Shown here: one piece after another, positions 46,722 to 54,971 of the stretch | Position numbering within the stretch: the first letter of the stretch is position 1 | Layout of the letters: each line of letters starts with the position of its first letter | NCBI GenBank assembly: GCA_020630795.1 | Contig: JAHDIK010000009.1 | Span: forward strand, 62,001 to 126,000 | Reading direction: 5' to 3' | Length of the DNA stretch: 64,000 bases | Source of the DNA: Colwellia sp. | GTDB taxonomy: Bacteria; Pseudomonadota; Gammaproteobacteria; Enterobacterales; Alteromonadaceae | Notes under the pieces: generated by a model | Database searches by the model: none | What the model saw: only the letters and a program-made list of their open reading frames with translations | Told to the model about the DNA's origin: nothing | Translations under genes and position numbers: made by a program

Positions 46722-46852
46722 GGTTTGCCTTGAATGCGTATATTTATGTTTTACGTAACGATAATAAAAGGATTTTATAAACAAACGCTATATAAGTGAA
46801 GCCGTTTAGTCGCATAAATTGTGAAGTTAAACGAACAAACGGTATTTAATGT

Positions 46853-47665
46853 TTATGAATATGTGTCTATTTGAAACCTAATGTCTCTAAGGTTAAACCC
46901 TAAAGGAATATCGGTTTTTAACGTAAGGAGCTTTCTACTTAACTCCATGTCATTCTGGTGGTCAGTGAGTTTCTTTGTGATTGATGCTTTGAGATCGGTC
47001 GCTGAGATTATTGTGGTTAACGTTCCGTATTCGTTAAGCAGATCAGACGCAGTTATTTGACCAATACCAGGAACTCCTGGGATTTTATTTGTGCTATCGC
47101 CAGTGAGTGTCCATAGGTCTATTAGCTGTTCAGGACATACATTAAACTTTTCACGCACGTAGTTATTGTCTAAGTATCTACGGTTAAAGTAATCATTTAC
47201 ACAGATATTAGGGCTTAACATTGATAAAAAGCACTTATCAGTTGAAACAATAGTAACGTTTTGATTTCGTAACGATACTTTAGTGGCAAGCGTAGCAATT
47301 AAATCGTCGGCTTCATCGTTTTCAGGAATCAACGAGTCAACATTTAGCTCCATTAATTCGTCTTGAATTAACGGTAAATGATTAGCTAAATGATCAGGCA
47401 TTTTCTTTCTACCCTTTTTGTAGTCAGGGTAAATGTCGTATCGCCAACAGGGAGCTATACTGTCAAAAACAGCAAGAATATGGGTGGGTTCTTGCTGTTC
47501 AATGATTTTCTTTACGGCATTAACAACGGCTTGCTGTGTATTAAACAATACTTGTTGTTTAGTGCTGTCTGCCAATTCGTTGTTGAGAAGAAAAGGGCGC
47601 TCTTGTACTGCGTAAATACGTCTAATAAGATTTAACGCATCAATGAGTACAAGATGTACGTTCAC
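46853..47665 (-). CDS. xni: Flap endonuclease Xni (exonuclease IX-like)
   Basis: 270-residue protein of the FEN/5'-3' exonuclease family without a polymerase domain. Visible are VLIDALNLIRRIYAVQ at the N-terminus, the metal-binding acidic residues in AVFDSIAPCWRYDIYPDYKK and PENDEADDLIATLA, and the helix-hairpin-helix TGDSTNKIPGVPGIGQITAS. It cuts 5' flaps during DNA repair. Starts with GTG at 47665, with CGGAGA upstream, three bases after ppnN. E. coli has xni (ygdG) in the same neighbourhood. Confidence 0.93.
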   Translation of the reverse strand: MNVHLVLIDALNLIRRIYAVQERPFLLNNELADSTKQQVLFNTQQAVVNAVKKIIEQQEPTHILAVFDSIAPCWRYDIYPDYKKGRKKMPDHLANHLPLIQDELMELNVDSLIPENDEADDLIATLATKVSLRNQNVTIVSTDKCFLSMLSPNICVNDYFNRRYLDNNYVREKFNVCPEQLIDLWTLTGDSTNKIPGVPGIGQITASDLLNEYGTLTTIISATDLKASITKKLTDHQNDMELSRKLLTLKTDIPLGFNLRDIRFQIDTYS

Positions 47666-47668
47666 AAA

Positions 47669-49015
47669 TTATTCTCCGATAACTCTATAGCACGGTTCGT
47701 ATTTAGTACCCGGAAGTTTCATACGTTGTTGATCAACAAAAGACTGAAGTAGTTTGTCCATTAACGCCATGATTTTAGGTTCGCCTTTAATGTCAAACGG
47801 ACCGTGTTCTCTAACTTCTTTAATGCCGCTTGATTTAACATTACCGGCAACAATACCTGAGAATATTCTGCGTAAGTTCGCAGCGAGTTGTGAAGTTTCT
47901 TGATCAAAACTAATGTTTTGGTTCGCCATGTTTTCGTGGTTTGGTTCAAACGGGTGCTGAAAATCTGGTTCAATAACTAATGACCAGTTGAAGTGATACG
48001 CGTCACCCATGTTCTTTCTATATGTTAGAACATCGTCTAAACCTTCTTTCAAGGTTTGTGCAACTTTTTGCGGTTCACCAATAATAATTTGATACAAGCT
48101 TTGCGCTTTTTCGCCTAACGTTGCGCCAATAAATGCATCAATTTCTTTGAAGTATTCTTCGCTTTCTACTGGGCCAGTTAAAATAATCGGTAGCTTTTGG
48201 GCTTGGTTTTTCACATTAAGCATTATACCCAATAAGTACAATAGCTCTTCAGCAGTACCAGCACCACCAGGGAAGATAATAATTCCGTGAGATATACGAA
48301 CGAACGCTTCTAAACGTTTTTCAATATCCGGCATAATCACCAATTCATTAACAATAGGGTTTGGTGGCTCAGCGGCAATAATACTTGGCTCTGTTAAACC
48401 GATGTAACGGCCAAAATTATTACGCTGTTTTGAATGACCAATAGTTGCGCCTTTCATTGGTCCTTTCATTGCGCCAGGACCACAACCAGTACAAATATTG
48501 AAACCGCGTAGCCCTAATTGGTAACCAACTTCTTTTGTGTATTTATATTCAATTTGATTAATTGAGTGACCACCCCAACACGTTATTAAGTTAGGGTCTG
48601 TTTCTGGTCGAATCACGTCAGCATTACGTAAAATATCAAAAGTAACGTGAGTAATTTCGTCGGAAACGTTGGATAAGTCTTCGTATTTTGTACTGGTGAA
48701 TAATATATCGCGCAAAACAACGGAAAGGTGTTCTTGAATACCTTTTATAATAGTTCCATCTACAAATGCATGTTGTGGAGGGTTTTGTAGATCTAATTTT
48801 ACGCCGCGCTCACGGCGTAATACTTGAATTTGGAAGTCAGTATATTGTTGATATATTTCTTCAGCGTCATCTGTGTGACTGCCTGCATTTAAAACCGCTA
48901 ATGAACAGTTGCGATATAGGTTGTATAAATCACTGGTTACAGATTGTTGTAAATGGTCAACTTCCACTTGAGAAAGCAACCTCATATTTCCTACGGGATC
49001 TAATTGAACATGCAT
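47669..49015 (-). CDS. ppnN: Pyrimidine/purine nucleotide 5'-monophosphate nucleosidase
   Basis: 448 residues from ATG at 49015, which has AAAAGGA in place and matches the N-terminus of E. coli PpnN/YgdH (454 aa); the frame is open 66 bp further upstream. Contains a LOG-like nucleoside monophosphate hydrolase core: CTGCGPGAMKGPMKGATIGH near residue 185 and the motif PGGAGTAEELLYLLGI near 265, where the glutamate is catalytic. Splits NMPs into base and ribose-5-phosphate and is stimulated by (p)ppGpp in E. coli. Followed closely by xni. Confidence 0.95.
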   Translation of the reverse strand: MHVQLDPVGNMRLLSQVEVDHLQQSVTSDLYNLYRNCSLAVLNAGSHTDDAEEIYQQYTDFQIQVLRRERGVKLDLQNPPQHAFVDGTIIKGIQEHLSVVLRDILFTSTKYEDLSNVSDEITHVTFDILRNADVIRPETDPNLITCWGGHSINQIEYKYTKEVGYQLGLRGFNICTGCGPGAMKGPMKGATIGHSKQRNNFGRYIGLTEPSIIAAEPPNPIVNELVIMPDIEKRLEAFVRISHGIIIFPGGAGTAEELLYLLGIMLNVKNQAQKLPIILTGPVESEEYFKEIDAFIGATLGEKAQSLYQIIIGEPQKVAQTLKEGLDDVLTYRKNMGDAYHFNWSLVIEPDFQHPFEPNHENMANQNISFDQETSQLAANLRRIFSGIVAGNVKSSGIKEVREHGPFDIKGEPKIMALMDKLLQSFVDQQRMKLPGTKYEPCYRVIGE

Positions 49016-49126
49016 AGTTAATTCCTTTTTAAAGGACCATAGAAGGAAAGGTGAGGTATGCGGGACACAATGCAACGACAACTAAACACAACAATGGTCT
49101 TGTTTGCTTCACGGGGATTTTAATTA

Positions 49127-50722
49127 TTATACGTAAATAACTTGGTTTTTACCTTGAGCCTTAGCTTTGTATAATGCTTCATCAGCACGTTCAAATGCTG
49201 TGTGAATATTGTCGTCAGGCTTGATATGACTTGCACCGATCGACATCGTTATTGTTACTTTGTCGTTTTTAAATTTAAACGGTAATCTAGCCACTTGTTT
49301 TCTAATAACTTCGAGCGTTTGTACAACTTTTTTCTTATCTGCATTAGGCATAACTAACACAAATTCTTCGCCGCCATAACGAGCAATAAAACCAGCGTCG
49401 CCAACGTGCTTCTTTAAAGTGTTTGCGATTACTTGTAGGGTTTTATCACCTGCGGTGTGACCATACGTATCATTAATGCGTTTAAAGTCATCTAAGTCTA
49501 GAACAACAATAGCTAAATCATATGGAGTATCATGAAACTTGATCATGGCTTTTGCATAATAATCGTCAAAGGCAGCGCGGTTTGCTAGTTTCGTTAGCGC
49601 ATCTCGCATACTCTTGATTTGTTGCTCTTCAATACGTTTTTCGAACGTTTTACTCTGTTGTTCAAGTCGTTCAACTTTTGCTGCCATGTCTTGCATTTGA
49701 GCATTTAACGCATTGTTTTGTTCTAATTCTAACGCCGTTTTCTTTTGTAGCGTTGATGCGATAAGTTGTAGCTTATCGTTAATATCTATTTTGATATTTG
49801 ATAAAGACGTTGCTTTGCCTAAATCAGAGGTCATATCAGTAATTTGTTTTTGCAGCGTTTCGTTTAACTTATCTTGTTTTTTGTTTGACTCTATATTGAG
49901 TTCAAGCGTGGTTTTAACTGCCGTTTGAACGGTAGTTAACGTTTCACTTAACGTAGAAAGAAATGCTTTTGCGGTATTTCTTTCATTCTTTAAATCTTCA
50001 ACAATTACGTCAAATACTTCAAAAAATCTATCTAACAAGTTGTTGTTAGACATATCTGGTTTGAGTTTCGCTTTAACCGTAGATATTTGTTTTGTATTGA
50101 TATCTGACAGCGCAAGTTGGTTCAAAATAGTAGAAAATTTTTCAATAAACTCTTTATCTACAGGCTGTTCAACAACGGTTTCAATAACTTTTGGTGGCGT
50201 ATTTTGAGCAAGTAATCCGCCTTTAGGAATGTCATTTTTTGACGCCAGTGCATCTACATAAAATGAAACAAGCTTACTTAGTAGCGGTACATATTGAATT
50301 ATAGCGTCTTTGCGTTCTTCACTGCTTTGCAACATGGACCTGAGTTCACGTCTTAAGTTACTTGGTAAACCATTGACTTTTTGTAAAGATTGCCCAGCGT
50401 TAACAAAGTCGTTGTGTAGCGTACGAATATTTGCTTCGTTGGTGGTAGAGTGTTGCTTTAGTAAATCTGAAATGGTTGATATTTGTTTTTCAATGTCAGA
50501 TAAGGGGGCAGACTTTTTCAATAGGCTACGTAAATTCGCTAATCTATTGTCTAATGTTACGTCTTGCCCTTTACAGGTTTGAGAAAGCTTACCGATAAAT
50601 TCAATTAACATCGTTGCTTGCGACTTTAAGTCGTTTTCGAGAGAAGCACGAGAGGTTATTGCTGCGTCTAACTTACGTTTTAACTGATCTATCTGTTTTT
50701 CAGAAGTTGAAGTATCGTTCAT
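49127..50722 (-). CDS. Diguanylate cyclase with long coiled-coil N-terminus
   Basis: 531 residues. No membrane segment; residues 1-360 are polar and mostly helical with heptad-like stretches (1-30 and 330-365), a layout seen in cytoplasmic Vibrio/Shewanella GGDEF proteins. The C-terminal GGDEF domain begins near residue 365 (DALTKLANRAAFDDYYAKAM) and has the active-site motif GGEEF in FIARYGGEEFVLVMPNADKK and a conserved end (ALYKAKAQGKNQVIYV). The RxxD inhibitory site five residues before GGEEF is missing, so product inhibition may be absent. It makes cyclic di-GMP, which often controls exopolysaccharide production. Confidence 0.9.
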   Translation of the reverse strand: MNDTSTSEKQIDQLKRKLDAAITSRASLENDLKSQATMLIEFIGKLSQTCKGQDVTLDNRLANLRSLLKKSAPLSDIEKQISTISDLLKQHSTTNEANIRTLHNDFVNAGQSLQKVNGLPSNLRRELRSMLQSSEERKDAIIQYVPLLSKLVSFYVDALASKNDIPKGGLLAQNTPPKVIETVVEQPVDKEFIEKFSTILNQLALSDINTKQISTVKAKLKPDMSNNNLLDRFFEVFDVIVEDLKNERNTAKAFLSTLSETLTTVQTAVKTTLELNIESNKKQDKLNETLQKQITDMTSDLGKATSLSNIKIDINDKLQLIASTLQKKTALELEQNNALNAQMQDMAAKVERLEQQSKTFEKRIEEQQIKSMRDALTKLANRAAFDDYYAKAMIKFHDTPYDLAIVVLDLDDFKRINDTYGHTAGDKTLQVIANTLKKHVGDAGFIARYGGEEFVLVMPNADKKKVVQTLEVIRKQVARLPFKFKNDKVTITMSIGASHIKPDDNIHTAFERADEALYKAKAQGKNQVIYV

Positions 50723-50978
50723 AAAATCAATTATGTCCTGGCAATCGAGTAGTTGAAAAGAATCCTTTTAATTACATACTGTTGTCATGTAACACTGTAA
50801 AACGATTCAAACACCAAAAGTTAATCTTCTTAACTAGTATATATCATAAATGATGATATCACTGAGAAATGTTAAAAGTATTAAAAATAAGTGAAGTATA
50901 TAGTTTATAACAATTTTTGAGACATCTCGCTAACAATATCGGCTTTTCTCACGATGATAATATTCCATTTTAGAATAA

Positions 50979-51830
50979 TTATTGTCTCAACGTTCTTAAC
51001 GCCGGAGCTTTGATGCTCTCGGTTGATCTAAACGGGTTAATATCTAATCCACCTCTGCGAGTATATCGAGCAAAAACAGTAAGTTTTTCAGGGGTACAAT
51101 GTTGTTGAATATCGGTAAAAACACGTTCTACACACTGCTCATGAAATTCATTGTGTTGTCTAAATGAAATGAGATACTTTAACAAGGCCGCTTCGTCTAT
51201 TTCATTGCCCGAATAACTAATGTAAATACTTGCCCAATCAGGTTGGTTTGTTATTAAACAGTTAGATTTTAACAAGTGGCTGACCAGTTGTCTGTCTTCT
51301 ACGTAATTATCTTTATTACAATTAACTAATAGTGATGGATTAATATCGTATTCGTTAATTTCAATGTCAATTTCATCTATACATTTAGTTTTGGTGCTTT
51401 TTGCTATTTCTAATGCCTCGCAGGTATCAACGGGAAATAAGCTCACAACAGCGTTACAACCTGAAGTATTAGACAGGTCTTTTGTTAATAATCTTTCAAC
51501 TTCAGCGAAAGATTCAAATTGACTTTGATTAAAGCTATTTAAGTACAGCTTGAATGATTTAGACTCAACAATACTAGGACTCGTGCAGTCAAACCTAAAT
51601 TCAGCTACGGCAACAACTGGCTTACCTTTAGAGTTAAGCCAACTAAGTTCATAGCCATACCAAACGTCTTCACCTTTAAAAGGGAGGTTTTGAGCTTCAA
51701 TATTTAATCCATCTCTATTTAATGACCTAGGTACTCCTTGCAGTAAACTAGGGTTGTACGTACTGCAATATTCTGTTGGTTTACCTAATGATAATTGGTC
51801 GAGTTCATTTGAATTTTTATATAAAGTCAT
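50979..51830 (-). CDS. queF: NADPH-dependent 7-cyano-7-deazaguanine reductase
   Basis: 283 residues, the long bimodular QueF type of gammaproteobacteria (E. coli 282). The N-terminal half has ESKSFKLYLNSFNQSQF, the QueF motif that binds NADPH; the C-terminal half has the catalytic cysteine in KSNCLITNQPDWASIYI near residue 194 and NEFHEQCVERVFTDI near 235. Reduces preQ0 to preQ1 in queuosine synthesis. Divergent from syd with 79 bp between the starts. E. coli also has queF next to syd. Confidence 0.96.
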   Translation of the reverse strand: MTLYKNSNELDQLSLGKPTEYCSTYNPSLLQGVPRSLNRDGLNIEAQNLPFKGEDVWYGYELSWLNSKGKPVVAVAEFRFDCTSPSIVESKSFKLYLNSFNQSQFESFAEVERLLTKDLSNTSGCNAVVSLFPVDTCEALEIAKSTKTKCIDEIDIEINEYDINPSLLVNCNKDNYVEDRQLVSHLLKSNCLITNQPDWASIYISYSGNEIDEAALLKYLISFRQHNEFHEQCVERVFTDIQQHCTPEKLTVFARYTRRGGLDINPFRSTESIKAPALRTLRQ

Positions 51831-51909
51831 AAAGGGCTTGTTATCGAGTTGGTGTTAACGTAATTTGCACGTTTTATTTAATGCCTATTTTAAAGGATAT
51901 TTACTTGAT

Positions 51910-52467
51910 ATGAAATTAACAAATACGTCTATAGCGCAAACCTTAACTAACTTTACGTCTTCGTTTATTGAACAATATCAAAGTAAGCATGAACAACTTC
52001 CTACGATAGAAACCGACGAGTCTTGGTTATCACCTTGTGAACAGGGTGACGCGGGTAATAATGAGAGTTATTGGAAGCCTATACTTATTGAAGAGTCGTT
52101 AACCTTTAGTAATGTTGAAAGTGCATTAAATATCACGCTGCATCAAGATTTTACTGAATATTTCACTTGCTTTTACAGTGAGTCGATAGACGCAGTTGCA
52201 GAAGACGGTAACCTTTCATTGTTGTTTCCATGGAATAAAGATGATTTCGAGCGCTTGCAACAAAACATTATTGGTCACATCATGATGAAGCAGCGCTTAA
52301 AGCAACATATTACTTTGTTTTTTGCAGTAACCGATGAAGAAGACATGATTATATCGGTTGATAACACAAGCGGTGAAGTCTGGGTGGAACAAGTTGGCTG
52401 TAAGCCTCATAAAAAGTTGGCGAACAATATCATCGAGTTTATTGAAGGCTTAACGGTTTCAGTTTAA
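51910..52467 (+). CDS. syd: SecY-interacting protein Syd
   Basis: 185 residues from ATG at 51910 (E. coli Syd 181), with AAAGGA upstream; the frame is open to 51865 but the extra residues are not part of the family. Blocks: LTNFTSSFIEQYQ near residue 10, DESWLSPCEQGD near 35, YFTCFYSESIDA and LFPWNKDDFERLQQNIIGHI. Peripheral inner-membrane protein binding SecY and probing translocon quality. Divergent from queF, convergent with the small gene at 52552. Confidence 0.93.
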   Translation: MKLTNTSIAQTLTNFTSSFIEQYQSKHEQLPTIETDESWLSPCEQGDAGNNESYWKPILIEESLTFSNVESALNITLHQDFTEYFTCFYSESIDAVAEDGNLSLLFPWNKDDFERLQQNIIGHIMMKQRLKQHITLFFAVTDEEDMIISVDNTSGEVWVEQVGCKPHKKLANNIIEFIEGLTVSV

Positions 52468-52544
52468 CAATATGTAATATAACGCTAGTAATTTAGCGCA
52501 TGTAATATTTGTAGTTGTTTTTTAGTGAACTGTAAACTGAAACC
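52455..52544. repeat. 12-bp inverted repeat flanking a nested hairpin
   Basis: Perfect arms GGTTTCAGTTTA (52455-52466, overlapping the syd stop) and TAAACTGAAACC (52533-52544), 66 nt apart. A nested CGCTA/TAGCG hairpin (52483-52487 with 52494-52498) lies between them. It is located between convergent genes and could be a structured 3' end. Confidence 0.5.
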
Positions 52545-52551
52545 TTAACGA

Positions 52552-52866
52552 CTAACCTTTGGTTAATTGCTGCAATAAGCGTTTAACCTCAGCGAGTTCC
52601 TGTTGAATAGGCGCTAGGGCATTATTTAAATCTTCCATTGTTAACGTAGGAGCGGTGGGAGACTCTTCTTTTTTATCTTCTGTGTTTGTTTCTTGTTCGG
52701 GCATTACGCAATTTTCAGGTTCGTGTTGCCATGTTTTTAACGCTGCTATTATTTGTGGTAATGGTGTTGGGTTTACAAGGTTTGCTTTGATAAGTGCAAC
52801 AGTAGGTTTTTTACCTTTGTTAGCTAATTGATTTGCCGTGATGATAATTTTTTCAATGTTAGTCAT
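52552..52866 (-). CDS. Small putative DNA-binding protein (KfrA_N-like)
   Basis: 104 residues. The N-terminal half (IITANQLANKGKKPTVALIK and the following LPQIIAALKTW) resembles the helix-turn-helix of KfrA-type DNA-binding N-terminal domains. An acidic, low-complexity linker (about 55-72, rich in Glu, Pro and Thr) leads to a C-terminal amphipathic helix (LNNALAPIQQELAEVKRLLQ) that could form a coiled coil. Function unknown; it may be a small nucleoid or regulatory protein. Monocistronic and convergent with syd. Confidence 0.6.
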   Translation of the reverse strand: MTNIEKIIITANQLANKGKKPTVALIKANLVNPTPLPQIIAALKTWQHEPENCVMPEQETNTEDKKEESPTAPTLTMEDLNNALAPIQQELAEVKRLLQQLTKG

Positions 52867-53073
52867 TTTGTCTAATCCAACAATAAATGTAGCTAAATTT
52901 TAGTGTATTTAACCAATTAAATATACCGAAAAATTCTCGTGATTTACTTAACTCATTGTAAATTAGTAGTTTAATCTTTTTGGTTTGGTAATTGCTCAAT
53001 GTAAATAAGATTAGGTTTTTTGTTATTTATAAAAACAATTTTTATTTACATTTTACTATTAAAAGAGATTACC

Positions 53074-53454
53074 ATGAAAAAAACACTTCTAGCTTTAGTT
53101 ATCGTTGCACCTTTATCTTTGTCATTAACCGGTTGTGTTATCGCTGTTGATGGAGACCACGACGGTCACGTTTCTACAAACTTCGATGATCGTGAATTTG
53201 AAAACCGTAAGAAAATAGCTGGAATAGCATTGAACAGTCAATATTCTTCAGTTGTAAGCCAGTTAGGTGTTGCTGATTTTACTGAAGCTTATCAAGTAAA
53301 CGGTAAAGAAGTGAAAGTGGTTTACTACCGAACTCAACGCGTACATAAAGATGGGTTAACAACAAAAGACGAGTGTACATACCTACATTTTGAAGACGGC
53401 GTATTAACCGATAGCGGTTCTGGAAACCATTACAAACGTAAAACTTCTCTTTAA
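53074..53454 (+). CDS. DUF3192-family lipoprotein
   Basis: 126 residues from ATG at 53074, preceded by AAAGAGA; the upstream open frame adds 18 residues that are not needed. Signal peptide with lipobox LTGC (Cys near residue 21). A linker with an acidic His-containing DGDHDGHV leads to the DUF3192 domain: IAGIALNSQYSSVVSQLGVA, VVYYRTQRVHKDGLTTKDEC, TYLHFEDGVLTDSGSG. Paralogue of the TM-anchored protein at 46326-46721. Function unknown. A strong terminator follows. Confidence 0.82.
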   Translation: MKKTLLALVIVAPLSLSLTGCVIAVDGDHDGHVSTNFDDREFENRKKIAGIALNSQYSSVVSQLGVADFTEAYQVNGKEVKVVYYRTQRVHKDGLTTKDECTYLHFEDGVLTDSGSGNHYKRKTSL

Positions 53455-53521
53455 TTCAACGAGAGAAATAGAAAGCTTAAATTTTTAGCTTAGTTTGATA
53501 TTTTGTCATATTTATAGTTTT

Positions 53522-53549
53522 AGGCTAACCTTTTGGTTAGCCTTTTTTT
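53522..53549 (+). terminator. Intrinsic terminator of the DUF3192 lipoprotein gene
   Basis: 9-bp stem (53522-53530 with 53535-53543), TTTT loop, T-run to 53549. Confidence 0.92.
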
Positions 53550-53671
53550 GTTGTAAATCAATGCATATATAAATATGTTTGACGTTATTTAAAATATCCT
53601 GATAAGGTAAGCATTGACTATAATAAGAACTACGCTGTTTTAAATACGTGTAATAACGCGAGGGAAAACAA

Positions 53672-54307
53672 ATGAGTGATATGGTTTCTGATAAAAAAGA
53701 TTTAGATATAAAAGCGGCGTATTTATCCGCTGAAGATTTGAAGCTTGCAGCTTCTTTACTTTATCAGGCTTATCATGACGATCCTGTTTTCTTAGAAATT
53801 TTTAATAGTGAAAAACCAGATTACGAACAACGTTTACGTACTTCAATTAGAGAAGAGCTAAATGCCTTTTGGCAAGCAAAACAACCCATGGTTGGCTTGT
53901 ACTTAGGTGAAACCATTGTTGGTGTTGCTTGTTTAAATAGGCCAGACGATGGTTGTTCATCAGAGCGCTTTTGGCATTGGCGATTGAAAATGCTACTTGG
54001 TGCTGGCTACTTTAGTACAAAGCAGATGATTGAAAAAGAAAAGAAAGTAATTGCTGCGGTTCCGCTTAAAAAGTTCCATATGTTGTCTTTTATCGCAATT
54101 CATCCTCTGCATCAGCATCATGGCTTCGGTCATTATTTAATGGCAGCTATTAATACTATTTTAGAAGAAAACACTGATAGCGAGGGAGTTGCTGTATACG
54201 CAACGACCTTAAAATATAAAGAGTTTTTTCAAGATGTTGATTATCAAACCGTATCAGAAGTCAGTGTAGGAAACGTGTCAGGTACGTTAATGGTTCACTA
54301 TCGATAA
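53672..54307 (+). CDS. GNAT-family N-acetyltransferase
   Basis: 211 residues. The acetyl-CoA binding motif A is visible as MLSFIAIHPLHQHHGFGHYL near residue 132-151, with the (Q/R)xxGxG/A element as QHHGFG. N-terminal part has the usual helix-strand order (LKLAASLLYQAYHDDPVFLE) and VGLYLGETIVGVACL as strands 2-3. Substrate unknown; could acetylate a small amine or a protein. Flanked by terminators, so monocistronic. Confidence 0.85.
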   Translation: MSDMVSDKKDLDIKAAYLSAEDLKLAASLLYQAYHDDPVFLEIFNSEKPDYEQRLRTSIREELNAFWQAKQPMVGLYLGETIVGVACLNRPDDGCSSERFWHWRLKMLLGAGYFSTKQMIEKEKKVIAAVPLKKFHMLSFIAIHPLHQHHGFGHYLMAAINTILEENTDSEGVAVYATTLKYKEFFQDVDYQTVSEVSVGNVSGTLMVHYR

Positions 54308-54339
54308 TAATCAGGCTGTTTTAGGTAAAATAAACGAAT

Positions 54340-54364
54340 AAAGCGGCTGAATGAGCCGCTTTTT
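54340..54364. terminator. Intrinsic terminator between convergent GNAT and VOC genes
   Basis: 9-bp stem (54340-54348 with 54354-54362), 5-nt loop, T-run. Confidence 0.9.
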
Positions 54365-54399
54365 GTTTATATGGTGTTCTTCGCTTTTGTTATAGGCTT

Positions 54400-54771
54400 C
54401 TATTTGTCTGTAGAACTATGTAAAGCCACTCGGTTGCCTTCACTGTCGTGTATAATGGTTCTAAAGCCATGTCCGCCAAGCGACATTTGATCTTCGATAA
54501 TACTTCCCCCGTGCTCAATGACCTTTTCAGTAGCGTCTTTAATTCTGCCATCTACATTAAAATAAATTAGCGGGCCAGAGGTAAATATCTGGTCGGCAGG
54601 TGATGGAACTAAGCAGCCAGACACACTTGTTTGAGCGTGAGGAAGTAAGCCATAACTAAAATCATTAAATGTTTGCTTTTCTACTTTGTCGTTTAAAATT
54701 GCACTATAGAATGCAATCGCTCTGTCTATATCTAAAACAGGAATATCTACCCATACAATTTGGTTTTTCAT
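54400..54771 (-). CDS. VOC-family (glyoxalase-fold) protein
   Basis: 123 residues forming one vicinal-oxygen-chelate domain. N-terminal strand-helix IVWVDIPVLDIDRAIAFYSA and the C-terminal HGFRTIIHDSEGNRVALHSS are typical of bleomycin-resistance/dioxygenase-like small proteins. Candidate metal ligands are limited, so it may be a binding protein rather than an enzyme. Divergent from sbcD across 200 bp. Confidence 0.85.
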   Translation of the reverse strand: MKNQIVWVDIPVLDIDRAIAFYSAILNDKVEKQTFNDFSYGLLPHAQTSVSGCLVPSPADQIFTSGPLIYFNVDGRIKDATEKVIEHGGSIIEDQMSLGGHGFRTIIHDSEGNRVALHSSTDK

Positions 54772-54971
54772 TAGTGTCTTCCTAGCTTTGTGACGAGAAA
54801 TACATAACCCGTGTGTTATTGGTGTAACTGTAACGTTTTTCGATTAATAAGCAAACAATAGCAATTTGGTATAATAAATAGCGTTAGTATTTCAATAATT
54901 AACAACGACTTTCTTAATAATTCAGGTAGAATTCTTACCATTAAACATTCATCAGTACACACGTTAATTTA

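Noticed and set aside
51831..51909. preQ1 riboswitch ahead of queF
   Set aside because: Only 79 bp lie between the divergent queF and syd starts and I see no preQ1-type stem with A-rich tail.
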